A stretch of 64,000 bases of DNA from Pseudo-nitzschia pungens (Eukaryota; Bacillariophyta; Bacillariophyceae; Bacillariales; Bacillariaceae), in contig CM074762.1 in assembly GCA_037355855.1 (NCBI GenBank), forward strand, positions 2,728,001 to 2,792,000, read 5' to 3'. The notes under the pieces were generated by a model. The model ran no database searches. It saw only the letters and a list, made by a program, of their open reading frames with translations, and was not told where the DNA came from. Position numbers and translations under genes: made by a program. Positions 21,504 to 33,775 of the stretch are shown one piece after another (position 1 is the stretch's first letter; the number at the start of each line of letters is the position of its first letter).

Positions 21504-22448
21504 CTACGGTTTGGTGTCGGATGCAATACCACCGCTGGTCGTGCCGGGGAAGGTACCGGCCGGGGTGATGATCTGCAACAAGGCCTTCCAGGCCGGAACC
21601 TCCCAAGACTCGTCGTAGAAATAAACCTTCAGCGCGCTGCCGTCGCTCGGGTCCGCACCGTCACCGCCACCTTCGTTTCGAAACCAAAATTTGGTCCGTC
21701 CAATGACATCGATCTTGGGTTTCCAAAAGAGCCACGGCGAGGCCGTCAGCGAGCCGACCATGTTCCATCGGGTTTCTACGTAGTATTCGTTTTCGTCTCC
21801 GCCTCCGCCGTCGCGCTCGACGATGTCGGGGGTCCGGCTGCTGCTGCCGGTCCCCAGCGAGATGGACAAGAGCTCGGATCGATAGTCTTCCGCAAAGGCT
21901 TCCACGATGGGAACGAGGTTCTGCGTGTTTTCGGTGAACTTGTCCGTTCCGACAAAGGATATCGTCGGATCGGTAAAGACGCAATCCTCGCGGAAGCATT
22001 CGAGGTCCAGGTCTCCGGTCCACAGGTAATTTCGTTCCTCGTAATCCTTTCGGATTCGATCCATCAACTCTTGCGACGATGTCGGAGGACCCGACACTAC
22101 GGGGGATGACGGCGTGGTTTCGGCCTTGGGTCTGGTCGCCGAAACTCTGTTCACGATGCCCGTCAGGGATCCAACAATTCCTTTCGATGCGCCGTCCGAA
22201 TCATTGTAATTCGACAACGACGATGGCCCCTTGTCGTCGTCGCCTTCCGCTCCTCTCACTCGAGTCGCACCGAGATCCCGGCCAAGACTCTTGGTTTCGA
22301 CGTTGTTGGGACCAACGCCCGGCGGAGAAAACGAGTGAGCACCCGGCAGCAGTCGTATCGACGGTGAACAGCGATGATAGAAGCACGCCAGAGAAAGGCA
22401 TGCGAGGGCTTGCTTCCGGGAAACTTTTGCGGTACTCCTACGTGACAT
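21504..22448 (-). CDS. DUF2358-like (NTF2-fold) plastid protein
   Basis: Intronless, 314 residues from the ATG at 22448. The N-terminus has basic residues, a hydrophobic run (ALACLSLACFY) and then AHSFSPP, an ASAFAP-type motif, indicating signal peptide plus transit peptide. After a disordered linker (about 45-105) comes a domain beginning LMDRIRKDYEERNYL, with CFREDCVFTDP and FVGTDKFTENTQNL, which resembles DUF2358, a family of uncharacterised NTF2-like proteins mostly of plants, algae and cyanobacteria. VETRWNMVG and FYDESWEVP complete the cone fold. No catalytic residues can be assigned; function unknown, location inferred to be the plastid. Confidence 0.78.
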   Translation of the reverse strand: MSRRSTAKVSRKQALACLSLACFYHRCSPSIRLLPGAHSFSPPGVGPNNVETKSLGRDLGATRVRGAEGDDDKGPSSLSNYNDSDGASKGIVGSLTGIVNRVSATRPKAETTPSSPVVSGPPTSSQELMDRIRKDYEERNYLWTGDLDLECFREDCVFTDPTISFVGTDKFTENTQNLVPIVEAFAEDYRSELLSISLGTGSSSRTPDIVERDGGGGDENEYYVETRWNMVGSLTASPWLFWKPKIDVIGRTKFWFRNEGGGDGADPSDGSALKVYFYDESWEVPAWKALLQIITPAGTFPGTTSGGIASDTKP

Positions 22449-23585
22449 ATTGCGGAACAACCCTCAAACGGTGGAACTTAAACTCGATAAAGACCAGTAA
22501 GTACGAAGCAGTGAAGAAGGTAGGGCAAACGAAGATGGAAATACTAAAAGTGAAACGGTCGGGCGAACGAAGATTCGTGAGGTCGATGGATTTGACGTTT
22601 GCGTCAGGTCCAAGTGAGTGAAACGTTGCTTTCTCGTCTTCAGCCTGGTTCGGCAGAGGACTGAGCAACTGCATACTCGTACACGTCTTAGAGGAAAAGA
22701 AAACAGCTGCTGAGTTTTCTTTGTCCCTTTTACAGTAAGTTTACCTACGTACTTGCATTTCAGGTATGTACGCACATTGAACTTACTACCGGTACGGTAG
22801 GTATGTTGATGTTCAATGTATCATCAATCTCAATCTCAAATCGTAGATCGTAACGGTCATTGGTCATTCTTATGGAGTACAGAGTAAGATTACCAGTATT
22901 GAATTGAACCTAGCCTCTACGTATGCCGTAAGGCTTACTCCTATGGGGTATTCTCACATACCGGTACCGGGGTACGAGTAAGTTATGTAAGATACGAATA
23001 CTGTGTTTAAGTGTTATCCGAACGACTCGGATTTATTTGTTCTACGAATTTGTACAAAGTAAGGTTACGTAAGATTACCGTACATACCGGTACAAGCAGT
23101 AACACCACGAAACTTGGAATACCGGTATTATTATTGTTTGTCCCGCAGATTTTGCTTTGTAATCGATCCGGTAATCTTACTTTAACCTTATGGTAAACGT
23201 AAAACTGAAGGCAGTGTGATACAGTCGTGTACCTGGTAGTTACCCTTACGAGTATTGTAACTCAGTCCCTCTAAATAATCGTATCGGTGTGACTACTAAC
23301 GACTGTACCGTATGTAGCGACTAACTTAGCGATTACTTCGTTAAAGCCAAGCGCGTCTCTTTCGTTTTTTGAGCGAACATCATTGCCAAAGGTCATTGTT
23401 GTTGTAGTTTGTACCGTACTGGTAGTCTTTGGATGGACTTTTTTACTTCGTAAAAAACATCCGTCACAACGCACACGACCGACCATTCTTGAGATAAATA
23501 ATCGACACCTTCGATACTCTAAAAGAAATAAAGAGTTTCGGTGAAAGTCAATTGACACTGCTTTGACGGTAATCCAAAACGAGCC
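22449..23585. other. Divergent promoter region, 1.14 kb
   Basis: Between DUF2358-like and the glycosyltransferase, which diverge. Rich in the intergenic words: acagtaagtttacc near 22733, gtaaggcttactcc near 22929, gtaaggttacgtaagattaccg near 23060, and several ccggtac palindromes. No gene seen. Confidence 0.55.
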
Positions 23586-25520
23586 ATGAGTGGATCAGCG
23601 GAGGCCAACGGCAAAAGCTCCGCCAAAAGCATCGGAAAACAGCGAAAACGAATCAAGGGTGGTCCGTCTCCGTCGTCTGGGTTTTCCCTTTCGAGTCTCG
23701 TCCCGGGTGATATTGTTTGTACCGAGCGCGATGTCAGAAAGTCAAAAAAGACCACGGAGCTGGCGCTGTTGCTGGGGCTAGCTATTGTTGGTCTCTACCT
23801 ATTCGGATTTGTCGAGTTGATGGAGTCGATGCCGGAGATTTCTTCCAAAATTGGGCACTACAAAATGGGTGGCAACTTGAATCTCGCCAGGATGCAGATG
23901 GATTCCGAAGTCCCCAGAGAGGAACCATTGGCGGGACACACACAAGGAGAAGAAGTGCAAGTACCCCCCACAAAGAAGAACCACCATCGCAAGAAAATTT
24001 TACACCTCGGAGGAGAAGCAAAACACAACGGCGACGTTTCAATTCCTGTCGGGACTTGGCCCGTCAGCGTGCGAGACGAGGAGTTCGAGACCATGATTCA
24101 TGTGGGAGATTTGAAAACCAAAATGAAAGTCCCAAAATTCTGGTCTCCTCCGGTTCACAACAACAAGCAATTCACTCGGGAACAGGCCATGCAAATTGGA
24201 ACCTGCAACGAACCAGATCCCGTCACGGGTTCCCATGTCCGAGGCGATGATTGCCCGGAGAGCGAACGAACTATTTATATTGGCATTGCATCCTATCGAG
24301 ACTTTCAATGCAGATTGACCCTAGAGAGTGCATTCAAACGAGCTAGCAACCCAAATCGTATCCGTGTGGGTGTGGTGGATCAAATTGTGGTTGGAGAGGA
24401 CGTTGCATGCGACGAGCCGGTGAAACCGTGCGAAGAAGATCCCGAGCAGGTAAGAAAGAAACCATGCCATGCATTGAAAGCGATGCCTTTTGTTGACGTC
24501 TCTGGTGCTTTTCAACGATGCGAAGGCTGATGCGTTTCCATGGTTTTTCGTTCACCGCAGGCTCTGTGCAAGTACAGAGATCAAGTCGATGTCTACACTA
24601 TGGATGCACCTCTCTCGGTTGGTCCGGTTTTCGCTCGACATTTGGGATATCGTTTGTATCGAGGAGAATACTATGCTACTCAATCCGACGCCCACGTGTC
24701 ATTCACTAGACATTGGGACAACGACATTATCGAACAACTAGAAGCAACACACAATGACATGGCAGTATTGTCGACGTATTTGACCGACGTGCAGGGATCG
24801 ATTAGCCCGAGCGGAGATAGTTTGCGAAACACAAGGCCTATTATGTGCAACACATACTATGAAGGAGGTGCTCAGGGAATGCATTTGCGACATGGAAGTC
24901 AGCCAGAAAGAACACCTAGCATTCACGGCACACCGCAACTTCAACCGTGGTGGGCGGCAGGCTATAGTTTTTCTCGTGGGCATTTCGTAGTCAATGTCCC
25001 GTACGATTACCTGCAGTCCATGATCTTCCAGGGTGAAGAAATGAGCATTGGAATCAGAGGATTTACGGTAGGCTACGACTTTTACGCGCCGGAGCGATCG
25101 GTTTGTTTCCATCACTATTCAGTAGGGAAAAATGCAAAGGTACGAGAGAAGGTGAAGCATTTCTGGGAAAATGGAAATAAATACGCTGGCACCGGAAAGA
25201 AAGCTATGAAGCGTCTGCTTGGTATAGTCCACATGAATCCAGAAGTAGATCCAAGTGAATGGGATCACACTGACGTAGATAGATATGGTTTGGGTGGTGT
25301 CCGAACACCAGAGCAATTCTATACTTTATTCGGGATTGATGTCCACAAAAAGAAAACGGAAGGGCATTTGTGCAATTTTGTGATGGATGGAGCAAGGATG
25401 CACAAACGGTTTACACCAAAACTTCGAAAAGATGGGATGGGAATCGACTATTCTCAGATACATTTTCGCTGGGTGGATCCCTCACCCGGACATAGAGATC
25501 AGGGAGACGAGTCCCGCTAA
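23586..25520 (+). CDS. Type II membrane GlcNAc-type glycosyltransferase
   Basis: Two exons, 23586-24449 and 24561-25520, with a 111-nt intron (GTAAGA donor, CCGCAG acceptor) in phase 0; 607 residues. A cytosolic N-terminus of about 57 residues precedes one membrane helix (LALLLGLAIVGLYLFGF), then a lumenal stem. The catalytic part matches the 'Glycosyltransferase (GlcNAc)' family (Pfam PF11397): IYIGIASYRDFQC, ARHLGYRLYRGEYYATQ, SDAHVSF.RHWD, and a late FHHYSVGK. The D-A-H in SDAHVSF takes the place of the metal-binding DxD-like element of this family. Relatives include the Skp1 GlcNAc-transferase of Dictyostelium, but that one is cytosolic, so a Golgi role in cell-wall or glycoprotein synthesis is only inferred. 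Confidence 0.88.
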
Positions 25521-27694
25521 TAGAGAACAGTGGCAAAGGGAAACATATCAAATCGCACTTCGATTTCAACAATCAGCATTAACTTTAATATTTTATGAGA
25601 TTCTCGATTACAACTTTTCTCTCTGCGTTTAGTTGAAATGATCTTCTACGAAAATGTAAATGGGACCCATCAAAACTGAGAAACGCAAGATCTTCGAAGT
25701 TTATTGACTATAAAGCGATGAACCAAGACCTCAGCAGACTCTTCCTTTTTGTCTTGCAGACCCGGTACCTTGAATGCAAAGAAATGTAGTATCGGCTTCA
25801 ATCTTTGTGGGTTTAGGTTCATCCTTGGATGAGAATGAACCCGAACCTTTGCTACGTGTATTGTTCTGTGGTTGTGTGGCTGAGGTTGCGGGATATCTTT
25901 CATGTACGTACATGTGTTCTTACTTCTACCACGGTTACCAGAGTTCGTTACGTATGGTTACAGCCCACTGTTGCATGACTAATTAGGTCTCAAAAAAGAA
26001 AAGGGGGCGTCGGAACATAGCTTCAGTAACTGCGATTTTTTCCGCGCTCGATTAATTTAGATATTGCCTGAATCAGGGGGAACACATTCATTGGTCGCCT
26101 AATCAGGGGGAACAAATTCACTGGTCATGCGGGTACCATTTCCAATCCGCGCGCAATGAGGAGAGTTTTTTCCTCACAATTTACAGTGCAAATCAGGGCG
26201 TATTGAAACTGTTCAAATGACGCACGCACATTCAGGAGTCATAACTTTTACGATCACGTTTGGGGGTTTTGACTCATGAGCAGCACGTTCCAACTTTTGA
26301 CACTTTCCGATCGCCAGTTGACATCGGAATTCTTTTTCGGCTTAGTATGACTGAAAATGGACCATCATGCTGACACAGGGAAAAAAAAAGAAAGGAAGTT
26401 GCTGACACCTTCGCGCACCCACTTTGATGCAAACAGCTGCTAGTCTCTCATCATTCCGCTTTTTTTGTGTCTTTCTCTCAGATGATGTCGGTCCGATTAC
26501 TGTGCCTCCCGTGAAACCAACGGAATTTATCGAATTTCACGACCATAGTAAGACATCAAAGCTAAATAATTCGAAAATTCATGCTTTTCTTCATTAAGAT
26601 TACAAGTACCGGGACAAGTAGTTAATCGAAACTTGATGCAAAAAGCATCCAATTACCGATCGATTAGCGTTTGCGGTTGTGCTACAATTGTGTTTGAAAC
26701 AAATCTTCTATTCTATCGTATCCTACATTTACTATCATTACATGCCGAGATCGTTGCCAACGAAAGTGTCACATCACCCGCAAAACTTACCGATGGATTG
26801 CCGATCAAAGAGTCTCCCAACAACAGCGAGATCGGGTCGCGATCGCTTGTATCTGACACCATCCTCGAGGTTTTGTGTGGAGGGCGAATGCCAATCACTC
26901 ACTCCGCCTCCAATAAGGAGACACTCGTCGGATCCAAGTAGCTACCCATCCTCGGATCCAAGCCGAGTCTCTATCTCTGAGAAGCTACCATTATCTGACA
27001 ATCTTTCTTTGCCGTCTATCTTCAGTTCGATCGAAAGTGATGACGGTGCAGCTACTACCGGTGACTCAAAGACAGCGATTGCACGCATGAAACTTCCTTC
27101 GATGAAGCTGCGACCAAAACGATCAGCTATTCGGATAGACACTGATACTACGTGTAGTTTTGGAGGATGATATTCCCATATGTTGCTGGAAATTCCAGTA
27201 TCATCTGCTATCACATGTGCTCTAGTAATCAACCTCAGGTGATTGATTTCCATACGGATGAATATGTTCGGACTGAGACCTGAATGTATCTTTTGCATTT
27301 CAATCTAAATCTCTTTTTCAGTGGTGTTTCCGAACATATCTCTCATGAATGTCGAAGTGTTTCGAAGTTCAGAGACGTTTGATAGAGTGGTCCAGGCTAT
27401 CTATGGACTATACCGCACCTTTTTGAAGGGGATGCGATAACAAGGCACGCTATGCACCCTTCCTCTCTAAGCTATTCACTCCTAAGCGATATCCTGCTCT
27501 GTAGGTGTGAAATTTTCCGAAACAGAGGAAGACGAATCTAAACTATCAATGCTTTTGCGAATAAGAATAACGGTTTAGAGCTGTACAGTTTTCAAAGACA
27601 TCAGATTCAAATAAATTTAGCGGTTGCTTTTCCTCTTTGGAATTCGGGTGCTATTCCAGAGACGAACAAGAAACGGACTAAATTACTATCCCTC
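25521..27694. other. Intergenic, 2.17 kb, possible gene debris
   Basis: No gene accepted. Two short stretches look partly coding: minus 25913-25731 (ends of a Ser/Lys/Pro-rich peptide) and plus 26636-27170, where two overlapping frames share Ser/Pro-rich content and a duplicated ggatccaag. A two-copy 30-bp direct repeat is listed separately. The rest is AT-rich without structure I can name. Confidence 0.4.
26071..26126. repeat. Two-copy 30-bp direct repeat
   Basis: aatcagggggaaca followed by attca-tggtc occurs at 26071 and 26101, differing at two or three positions. No gene start is nearby, so a regulatory role is not evident. Confidence 0.8.
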
Positions 27695-29580
27695 TCAATT
27701 TGACATCTCTTTCAAGAGAGCTGCGTACCCAGCTGTGGTGCCCTTTTGCTTGGATTTTGTTTCGATCTCCTCCTTGTGAGAGCTGAACGTCTTTTTGACG
27801 GTCGTCTTAACTTCCGTGACCTTGAAAAGTGCCGCAGCAACGAATGCACCGCGATTTGATTCTGCAACTTGCAAAAGTTTCCCTCCCAATCGGTTCAACA
27901 GCGACTTCGAAACGTATGGTTTCTTGCTTTCAGCGTCGCACAGGATCAAACTCTTTATGGATCTGTGAGCTACAGGATCCTCAAATATATCAAAGGACTC
28001 TTCACAGGCATCCACGATGGCAGTCGCAAGCTTTTCGTTTGGGGCAGACGCGTAAACCTCTTTCAACACGCGAGAGCCGGGAAGCGACTTTAGCAACTCG
28101 ACTACATTTTCGGTACATGTTTCCAGTAGATGGTCCTTGATGTGCTTCAACAACTCTTTGCGTCGAGTGTCGGGGTCCTTCTTGGACGTGGGAACATCCT
28201 TTCCGTTTTCCTTTATCGTGGGAACGGGTTCCAAAATAGAGCGCTCGTATGGATCGAAATATTTCAATCGACTCTCTTCGTCTTCCACCAATAGCATTAG
28301 AAATAGTTTCGAGCCGGTATCGCTCAATGCGAGTTCAAGCAAACCATTTTTTGCATCACCGCCCGATTCGTCGTTATCTTTTGGTTTTGTCAAAATCTCA
28401 GTCAGAACGCTCTTCTGAATAGAGACGGTATCATCTGTCACTTGAACTAATCGCAACAGCGCAAGATATGCGTCTCTGTGCAGGAGCGATGATCCCGTGT
28501 ACCCCTTCAGACTTTTACATATTCGTTTTCGATCCTTAGGAGTTCCATAACTAGCACAAGCGGCAACGACACGTGTCCCGACACGTGTCGATAACAGATG
28601 AATCGAATGATCAGCTACGGATGACGACATGTTCCGAATCTCACTGGAATCAACGACGTCGATATATTCCGCAAAGAGCTGTTGAAAGTAGGTGAATCCA
28701 TAGAAGCTTTTGGTCATTCCTTTGTTGATAATAGCTTGTACGAAATCAATAGCCGACTTCTTCTGCGTATCGGTCTTGGCATTATCAATATTGGATTTGA
28801 GATCTGGAACATTCTTCAAATCATTTGCAAAGAGACTAAAGTGTGGACCATAGAATTCTTGCTTGAGCGGTGCTGTGAGTTTCGCTGGTAGATTCAAGAA
28901 AATCGATTCTACAACCCGAGCTCCGACTCCATGAACCGCGAGTTTTGGGATTTCTCCCTTGAACGACTGCAAGTGACAACGAAACGTCGGAAACAAATTT
29001 TGAGAGCTGATCCAGGAAAGCATACCAACCAACAAAGCGATTGCATTGCGAAAAACCAATGCAAAAGTTGGAAAAAAAAGAGAGTCGTATTGCGTCGCAC
29101 CTTGACAATCATTCGAACGCTCGCATCGTCCCGGGCGCAGTACTTGATGAATTTCAGACAAATGAAATGAGCGTACTGGATTTTGGCCATTTCTCCCAGG
29201 CTTCCTTCCGATCGGCAAATTTCTTCGAGGATTTCTTTTCGTTGCTCGTCGCTTCCAAATTGAATCGCGGCCTGAACAACACGACTCGCGTCGTGTTGGA
29301 GAGCAATTTCCCGCACCTTGCCTCGAATCAATTCCATCACTTTCTCCATGATCTTTTTGGTGTCGTCTTTCGTGTTCGTCTTGAGCCGGAGCTTGTTCCA
29401 CAGAACCTTGGCCTCCGTGACGGACTCGGCATGGCGGCGAGTGGCTTGGCGTTCTTTTCGGACCTGCCGCTTCTGGGCACTGCTCGACAACTCTTCGCCG
29501 CTATCATTCTTTTGCTTTTTGGTGTTCGAAGAGTCCGACCAACTGGACGACTTTCGCTTGGTGCTTTCCTTTGCAACCAT
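27695..29580 (-). CDS. PUM3: Pumilio homologue PUM3 / Puf6, ribosome biogenesis
   Basis: Two exons: 29580-29101 (160 codons) and 28966-27695, with a 134-nt intron (GTGCGA donor, CTTGCAG acceptor), phase 0; 583 residues. The basic N-terminus (KRKSSSW, KKQK) suggests nucleolar targeting. The L-shaped PUF-like domain reads WNKLRLKTN, GKVREIALQHDASRVVQ, the junction MIVK-SFKGEIPKL, TRVVAACASYGTPKDRK, and KDPDTRRKELLKHI, the last two typical of PUM3/Puf6 rather than of classical Pumilio. Family members bind double-stranded and structured RNA and act in 60S subunit assembly. It diverges from the SET-domain gene. Confidence 0.92.
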
Positions 29581-30243
29581 TGCGTTATTGTTATTTCGTC
29601 GATTCTTTCTGTTGGTATTCGTTCGGAGTGTAAAAATCCTATCGGGAGCGAGAACGAAATAAGACGGGTGTGTTCTCGTACGGTACTCGTATTCTGTATT
29701 CTCACAACCTCCCGCAACTCGGTTTCGTACTTCAGTCGAGTAAGCTTACCAATTGCGGTTCATATTCGAAAGTTTCGAAGTTCACAAGTCGGAGGGAAAA
29801 GCATGAAAAAAAATCCAACAAATAAAATGAATGGCATGGCTCATGATGGCCCGGTCTGTCCATCGACCATCCAAGTTTTCATCTCTAATTATCCTTATTC
29901 CTAGTATTGAAGTACAGACTTCCCTCTAGAAACAACAACAACAACAACAACAAGAACGAGAATTCTTTGTTCTGTTCTACCGGTAATTCTACCGGTTAAC
30001 CTTAGGAAAACAAATCAAAAATAAACAAACGTTGTTGATGTTGGGGGTGTCAGAAATCAGGGAAAATTGCAGCGTACGAAATCGAGGGTATCTTTCGAAG
30101 CAAGGATTGTGTTTTCATATTGTGCAATGTCATACCTTACTTCGTAGTTCCTATTCCAATTGCAAGACCCAAGACCCAAACATACCGGTACATGATACAG
30201 CAGATATATTCGGTTCAAAATCCAAAACCTTATCGAATATTCG
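29581..30243. other. Divergent promoter region PUM3 / SET gene
   Basis: Contains an AAC triplet run at 29932-29957 and a taccggtaattctaccggttaacctta block near 29979. No gene seen. Confidence 0.55.
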
Positions 30244-31935
30244 ATGGTCAACATGACGATTCGTCGAGGCTCATTTCTCTTCCTGCTCTTGGCTATTGCT
30301 CGGGCACGTCCGTGGTTCGATGCGGGGCCGATACCATTTGCGTGGGCGTTTGTCGTCAACAGACCCGGTTGGAATCATAACGCCAAGCAGAATGCGCGAG
30401 GAAACCCACATTGTCTTTATTCCTCGCTTGCTTCCCCCCAAAGAGGAAATGTCGGAGGAAGTATCGATGAGGATCGTTATGGCGACAAGAACGATGACTA
30501 TTACTACGAGTACAAAGACAATGAATACGGACAAACTAGCGAAGAAAAACTCCGGGGGGAACAGGAGAAATTATCCCAGCTATACGACGTTCTGCAAGCC
30601 GAACCCAGGAATCTTCTCCGATTCGAAAACGATGAAACCAACGAGCTGCGAGGATTGTATCTGAATCGCTCCGTCAAGAGCGGAGAGATACTTCTGAAAC
30701 TTCCCGTCGATTCTTGTTTGAGAGACGATCAGCCGCCTTCTTGGCTGCCCGATGAGGTCAAGGATGATCCCTATCGATGGGCAACTCGATTGGCAGCCAG
30801 CTGGGCCGATTTGCATTTGCGAAGCAAGCTGGTGGCAGCAACCGATGATGATGATGATGATGACGACGACGATGATGATGTTGGTCACGATTGCACCAGA
30901 AACAACGATGATCACAACGACTCCGTTCCGAAAGATAGCAATGCCCAATCATTCGACGCCAACAAAGCCCACGAGATATGGTCCTCCTTGCTTCCCGACC
31001 CGGAGCACCTGGGTGCCTCTCTCCCGGTGCACTGGCCAGAGAAGGTCGTCGTCAGCGCCCGCTCGACCGCTCTGGAACTCGCCGTCGACACCGCGTTCTT
31101 CGCCCGCGCCGAGGCCGTGGACGATCTCGTTCGCGGACTGGAGCGGTCGCCACACGCCGGCAGGAGCATGAACGCGAACGAGCTCGCCCATCGCGCCCTC
31201 GACCTGGTGCAAACCCGGTCGTGCCGCCCGGAACGCGAGAGCCCGGGAGTGGGGAACCGCGAGGGTCGCGTTCGCGTTTTGGCTCCCCTGTTCGATTTCA
31301 TCAACCACGGATCGAGCAACGCGGGGGACGCCAACGCGGTCTTCGCGCTCGAGACCCGCGGGGGGACGGACTGCCTGGTGGTTCGCTCGCGGACCGATGT
31401 TTCGGAGGGCCGGGAGGTCCGAATCGATTACGGGGACTGCGCTCGCCCCGCGTGGAAGTGTCTCTTGTCCTACGGCTTTGTCCCGGAATACAAGCGCGCG
31501 ACCGCCGGTGCCGGCGGCGAAGAAAACCTCGCGGAGGTGTACATGAAGGGCGTGAGGTACGAGGTGGCCGACGATTCCGTCCCCGCCGACATGGTGGCCG
31601 ACGCCTCGCCGCGGGAATGGGTAGAAATGGGCGATTACTGCGTCGAAAAAACGGGGGGGGACGCTTCCGAGGAGCAGCAGCAGCCACCCGTCGTCATCGT
31701 TTTGACTCCCGACATTGCCCTGCGGATTTCCGAACGCATCGCGGACGCGGCCTGCTACCTGCTGCTGGAGCCCACCGACGACGAGGACGTTCCCGGCGCG
31801 GCGCCACCGAGCCTCTCCGACGTGATATCCGCGCGGCTCGCCGCCAAGCTGCGATGGTTCCAGCACAAGGTATTGCTCACGTGCGCGGCCGGCCTCTCGC
31901 AATTCGCGAAAGAGCAGGAATCTACCTTTCAGTAA
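30244..31935 (+). CDS. Plastid SET-domain protein lysine methyltransferase
   Basis: Intronless, 563 residues. A signal peptide (FLFLLLAIARA) and the motif AWAF-VV near residue 37 point to plastid import. The SET domain is of the split RuBisCO-methyltransferase/SETD3/SETD6 kind: LRGLYLNRSVKSGE at the start, an inserted helical region with a run of Asp residues (about 200-212), then LAPLFDFINH with the SAM-binding Asn-His, VRIDYGD and CLLSYGFVPEY. The C-terminal part resembles the substrate-binding domain of that group but is short. The substrate, probably a plastid protein, cannot be named. The 3' two thirds (from about 30960) are far more GC-rich than the 5' third. Confidence 0.85.
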   Translation: MVNMTIRRGSFLFLLLAIARARPWFDAGPIPFAWAFVVNRPGWNHNAKQNARGNPHCLYSSLASPQRGNVGGSIDEDRYGDKNDDYYYEYKDNEYGQTSEEKLRGEQEKLSQLYDVLQAEPRNLLRFENDETNELRGLYLNRSVKSGEILLKLPVDSCLRDDQPPSWLPDEVKDDPYRWATRLAASWADLHLRSKLVAATDDDDDDDDDDDDVGHDCTRNNDDHNDSVPKDSNAQSFDANKAHEIWSSLLPDPEHLGASLPVHWPEKVVVSARSTALELAVDTAFFARAEAVDDLVRGLERSPHAGRSMNANELAHRALDLVQTRSCRPERESPGVGNREGRVRVLAPLFDFINHGSSNAGDANAVFALETRGGTDCLVVRSRTDVSEGREVRIDYGDCARPAWKCLLSYGFVPEYKRATAGAGGEENLAEVYMKGVRYEVADDSVPADMVADASPREWVEMGDYCVEKTGGDASEEQQQPPVVIVLTPDIALRISERIADAACYLLLEPTDDEDVPGAAPPSLSDVISARLAAKLRWFQHKVLLTCAAGLSQFAKEQESTFQ

Positions 31936-32212
31936 TTAGTAGCAAGTCGCACACCTCGCGCATCACGCATCATCGTGAATTACACTCAAAGACTACGGAA
32001 GGAGACCGAAGGAGACTCCAAAAAATAAAGCTCCGAGATTTTCCATATTACACTATTCCTACAAAAAATTTAGACTTGTAAAAGTACAAGCACGCACAGT
32101 TGGCACTATTGTTAAAATACTATGACTGCTATGAACAATACCAGACCTTTCCCGCAAAACAAATAAATAAATTAATAAACAATACTTCTATAATAGTTGT
32201 TTTCTCTTCTCG

Positions 32213-33775
32213 TCAAAAGTATTTCGTTCCGAAGACGTCCCGGTCGTGCTTTCTCTTTCGTGCGTTTCGCCTCGTGATTTCGACGGACTCGCAGTCCTCG
32301 TTGATGTTCGGTCGGTCCAGCCGATTCGCGTAGGGCGGTTCCAGGACGGCTTTCTGCGCCGGCGTCAGGTGCTCGTACATGGCCTCCGGCCATCCGCCGC
32401 CCTCGTGCCCGAAGTAGCTCCGCCCGTAGACGTTGGTGGCGGGAGAAAACCGGAAGAGCGCCGTGCGGCGTTGCTCGTCGCTCGTCCAGGGCTGCGGTTG
32501 CGGTTGCGGCGGAGAAATGGTAGTTGCGGGATTGCGCGTGACACGAACGGAACGGAACGACGAATGAGAAAAACAAACGAATCAAATCGAATCGAATCGA
32601 ATCCAATCCAATCCAATCGGGTTCGACGAAACAAAATGTATCGAACACCAAGTTTGGGCTCCCGTACTGCACACCCAATACAAAGCCAAACACGAGCTCA
32701 AAAAAAGGGGGTCTGTGCACCACAACGGTGCGCAGAATCATTGGACGTGGGATCGTCGCTGCGATCGTCATTGTGATCGTCGTCGTTGTTGCATTCTTAC
32801 CTTTGCGCCGTGCACCGTCCCCTCGCTGAAGAGAATCACGTCCCCCGCCCTGGTCGCGGGCTGGATCACAAATTCCTCGTGCTTTTCTCCGTCCACCATG
32901 CCCGGTGGCATCCGAAAGTTGGACTTGTGCGAGCCCGGCACGATGCAAAAGCCGCCGTCCCCGGGGTTGTGGTCCTTCAAAATGACGTTGCAGCCCAGCA
33001 GCGCGGTCGATATGGTCCCGTGGTGGCAGTGGTAGGCCAGAAAGGGGTTGTAGGCGCCCGAGGCGCAATCGATGGTCCCCCCGTGGAGCTGGAATCCCTC
33101 CGATCCCTTGTTTTGCGCCAGGACCATGGGCAGGTGGTCCATCCGGTACCCCTTCCCGAGGAGTCCGTGAAAGATGGGGACCAGGCGGGGGTGCGCCAGG
33201 ATCGACCGGAAGACCCTCGAGTCGGTCTCTCCCCACTCCAGGCAGCGGCCGAGATCCATCCGACCGGGACCCTCGCCGTAGTACCTGGTTCCCTCCCTGG
33301 CGTTCCGGAGATTGCCGTCGGAGCGCTCCACCATTTCGTCGGCGTGTCGATCGATGGCGGCGTTGGCTTCCCCTACTTCCTCCGGCGTGAGGACTCCCCG
33401 CACGATCAGGTACCCGTTCAGGTCGAAGAGGTACCGCTCGTCCTCGGTCATTTCGGTGGGATGTTCCGCTTTCGTTTCGGGAGCGGAAGCGGGAGCGTCC
33501 GTCGCGTTGTTGGTGTCCATGGCCGGATCGCTGGTGGTCAGCGTCGATCGGAGACGGGTCTGGGAAGGCTCGGCCGAGGCGGAGATTCCGAGAAGCGCGT
33601 TGGCGGCCACGGAAGCGCAGCCCGATGCACCGGCCCCGTTTCTGCCGAAGGGTGCGAAGGAAAAAGCTCGTGCGGCCGGTGTGCGGAGTTGGCGGCTCGC
33701 GAAGCAAAACATCCAACACAGCAGAATGGAGGAGATCTTCCGAGGGATAGCAGCCGATGCGACCGATGGCGGCAT
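32213..33775 (-). CDS. PhyH-like oxygenase with HxG metal motif, plastid-targeted
   Basis: Two exons: 33775-32801 (325 codons) and 32491-32213, with a 309-nt intron (GTAAGA donor, ACCGCAG acceptor) in phase 0; 417 residues. A hydrophobic signal and ARAF-SFAPF (Phe38) form a plastid-type leader. The core matches phytanoyl-CoA dioxygenase-like Fe(II)/2-oxoglutarate enzymes: LNGYLIVRGVLTPEEV, LHGG at 230-233, GGFCIVPGSHKSNF, GDVILFSEGTVHG with the distal His322, and Arg-containing RRTALFRFSP in exon 2 for 2-oxoglutarate. The usual H-x-D is H231-x-G233, so the carboxylate ligand is absent at its normal place. The substrate is unknown. The intron contains an AATCG pentanucleotide run (32581-32620). 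Confidence 0.88.

Noticed and set aside
26636..27170. Ser/Pro-rich frames that look partly coding
   Set aside because: Two overlapping frames look equally plausible, neither has splice partners or a recognisable family; noted only as possible debris.
30949..31902. Long minus- and plus-strand frames inside the SET-domain gene
   Set aside because: Shadows of a GC-rich exon, Arg/Gly/Pro-rich without motifs.
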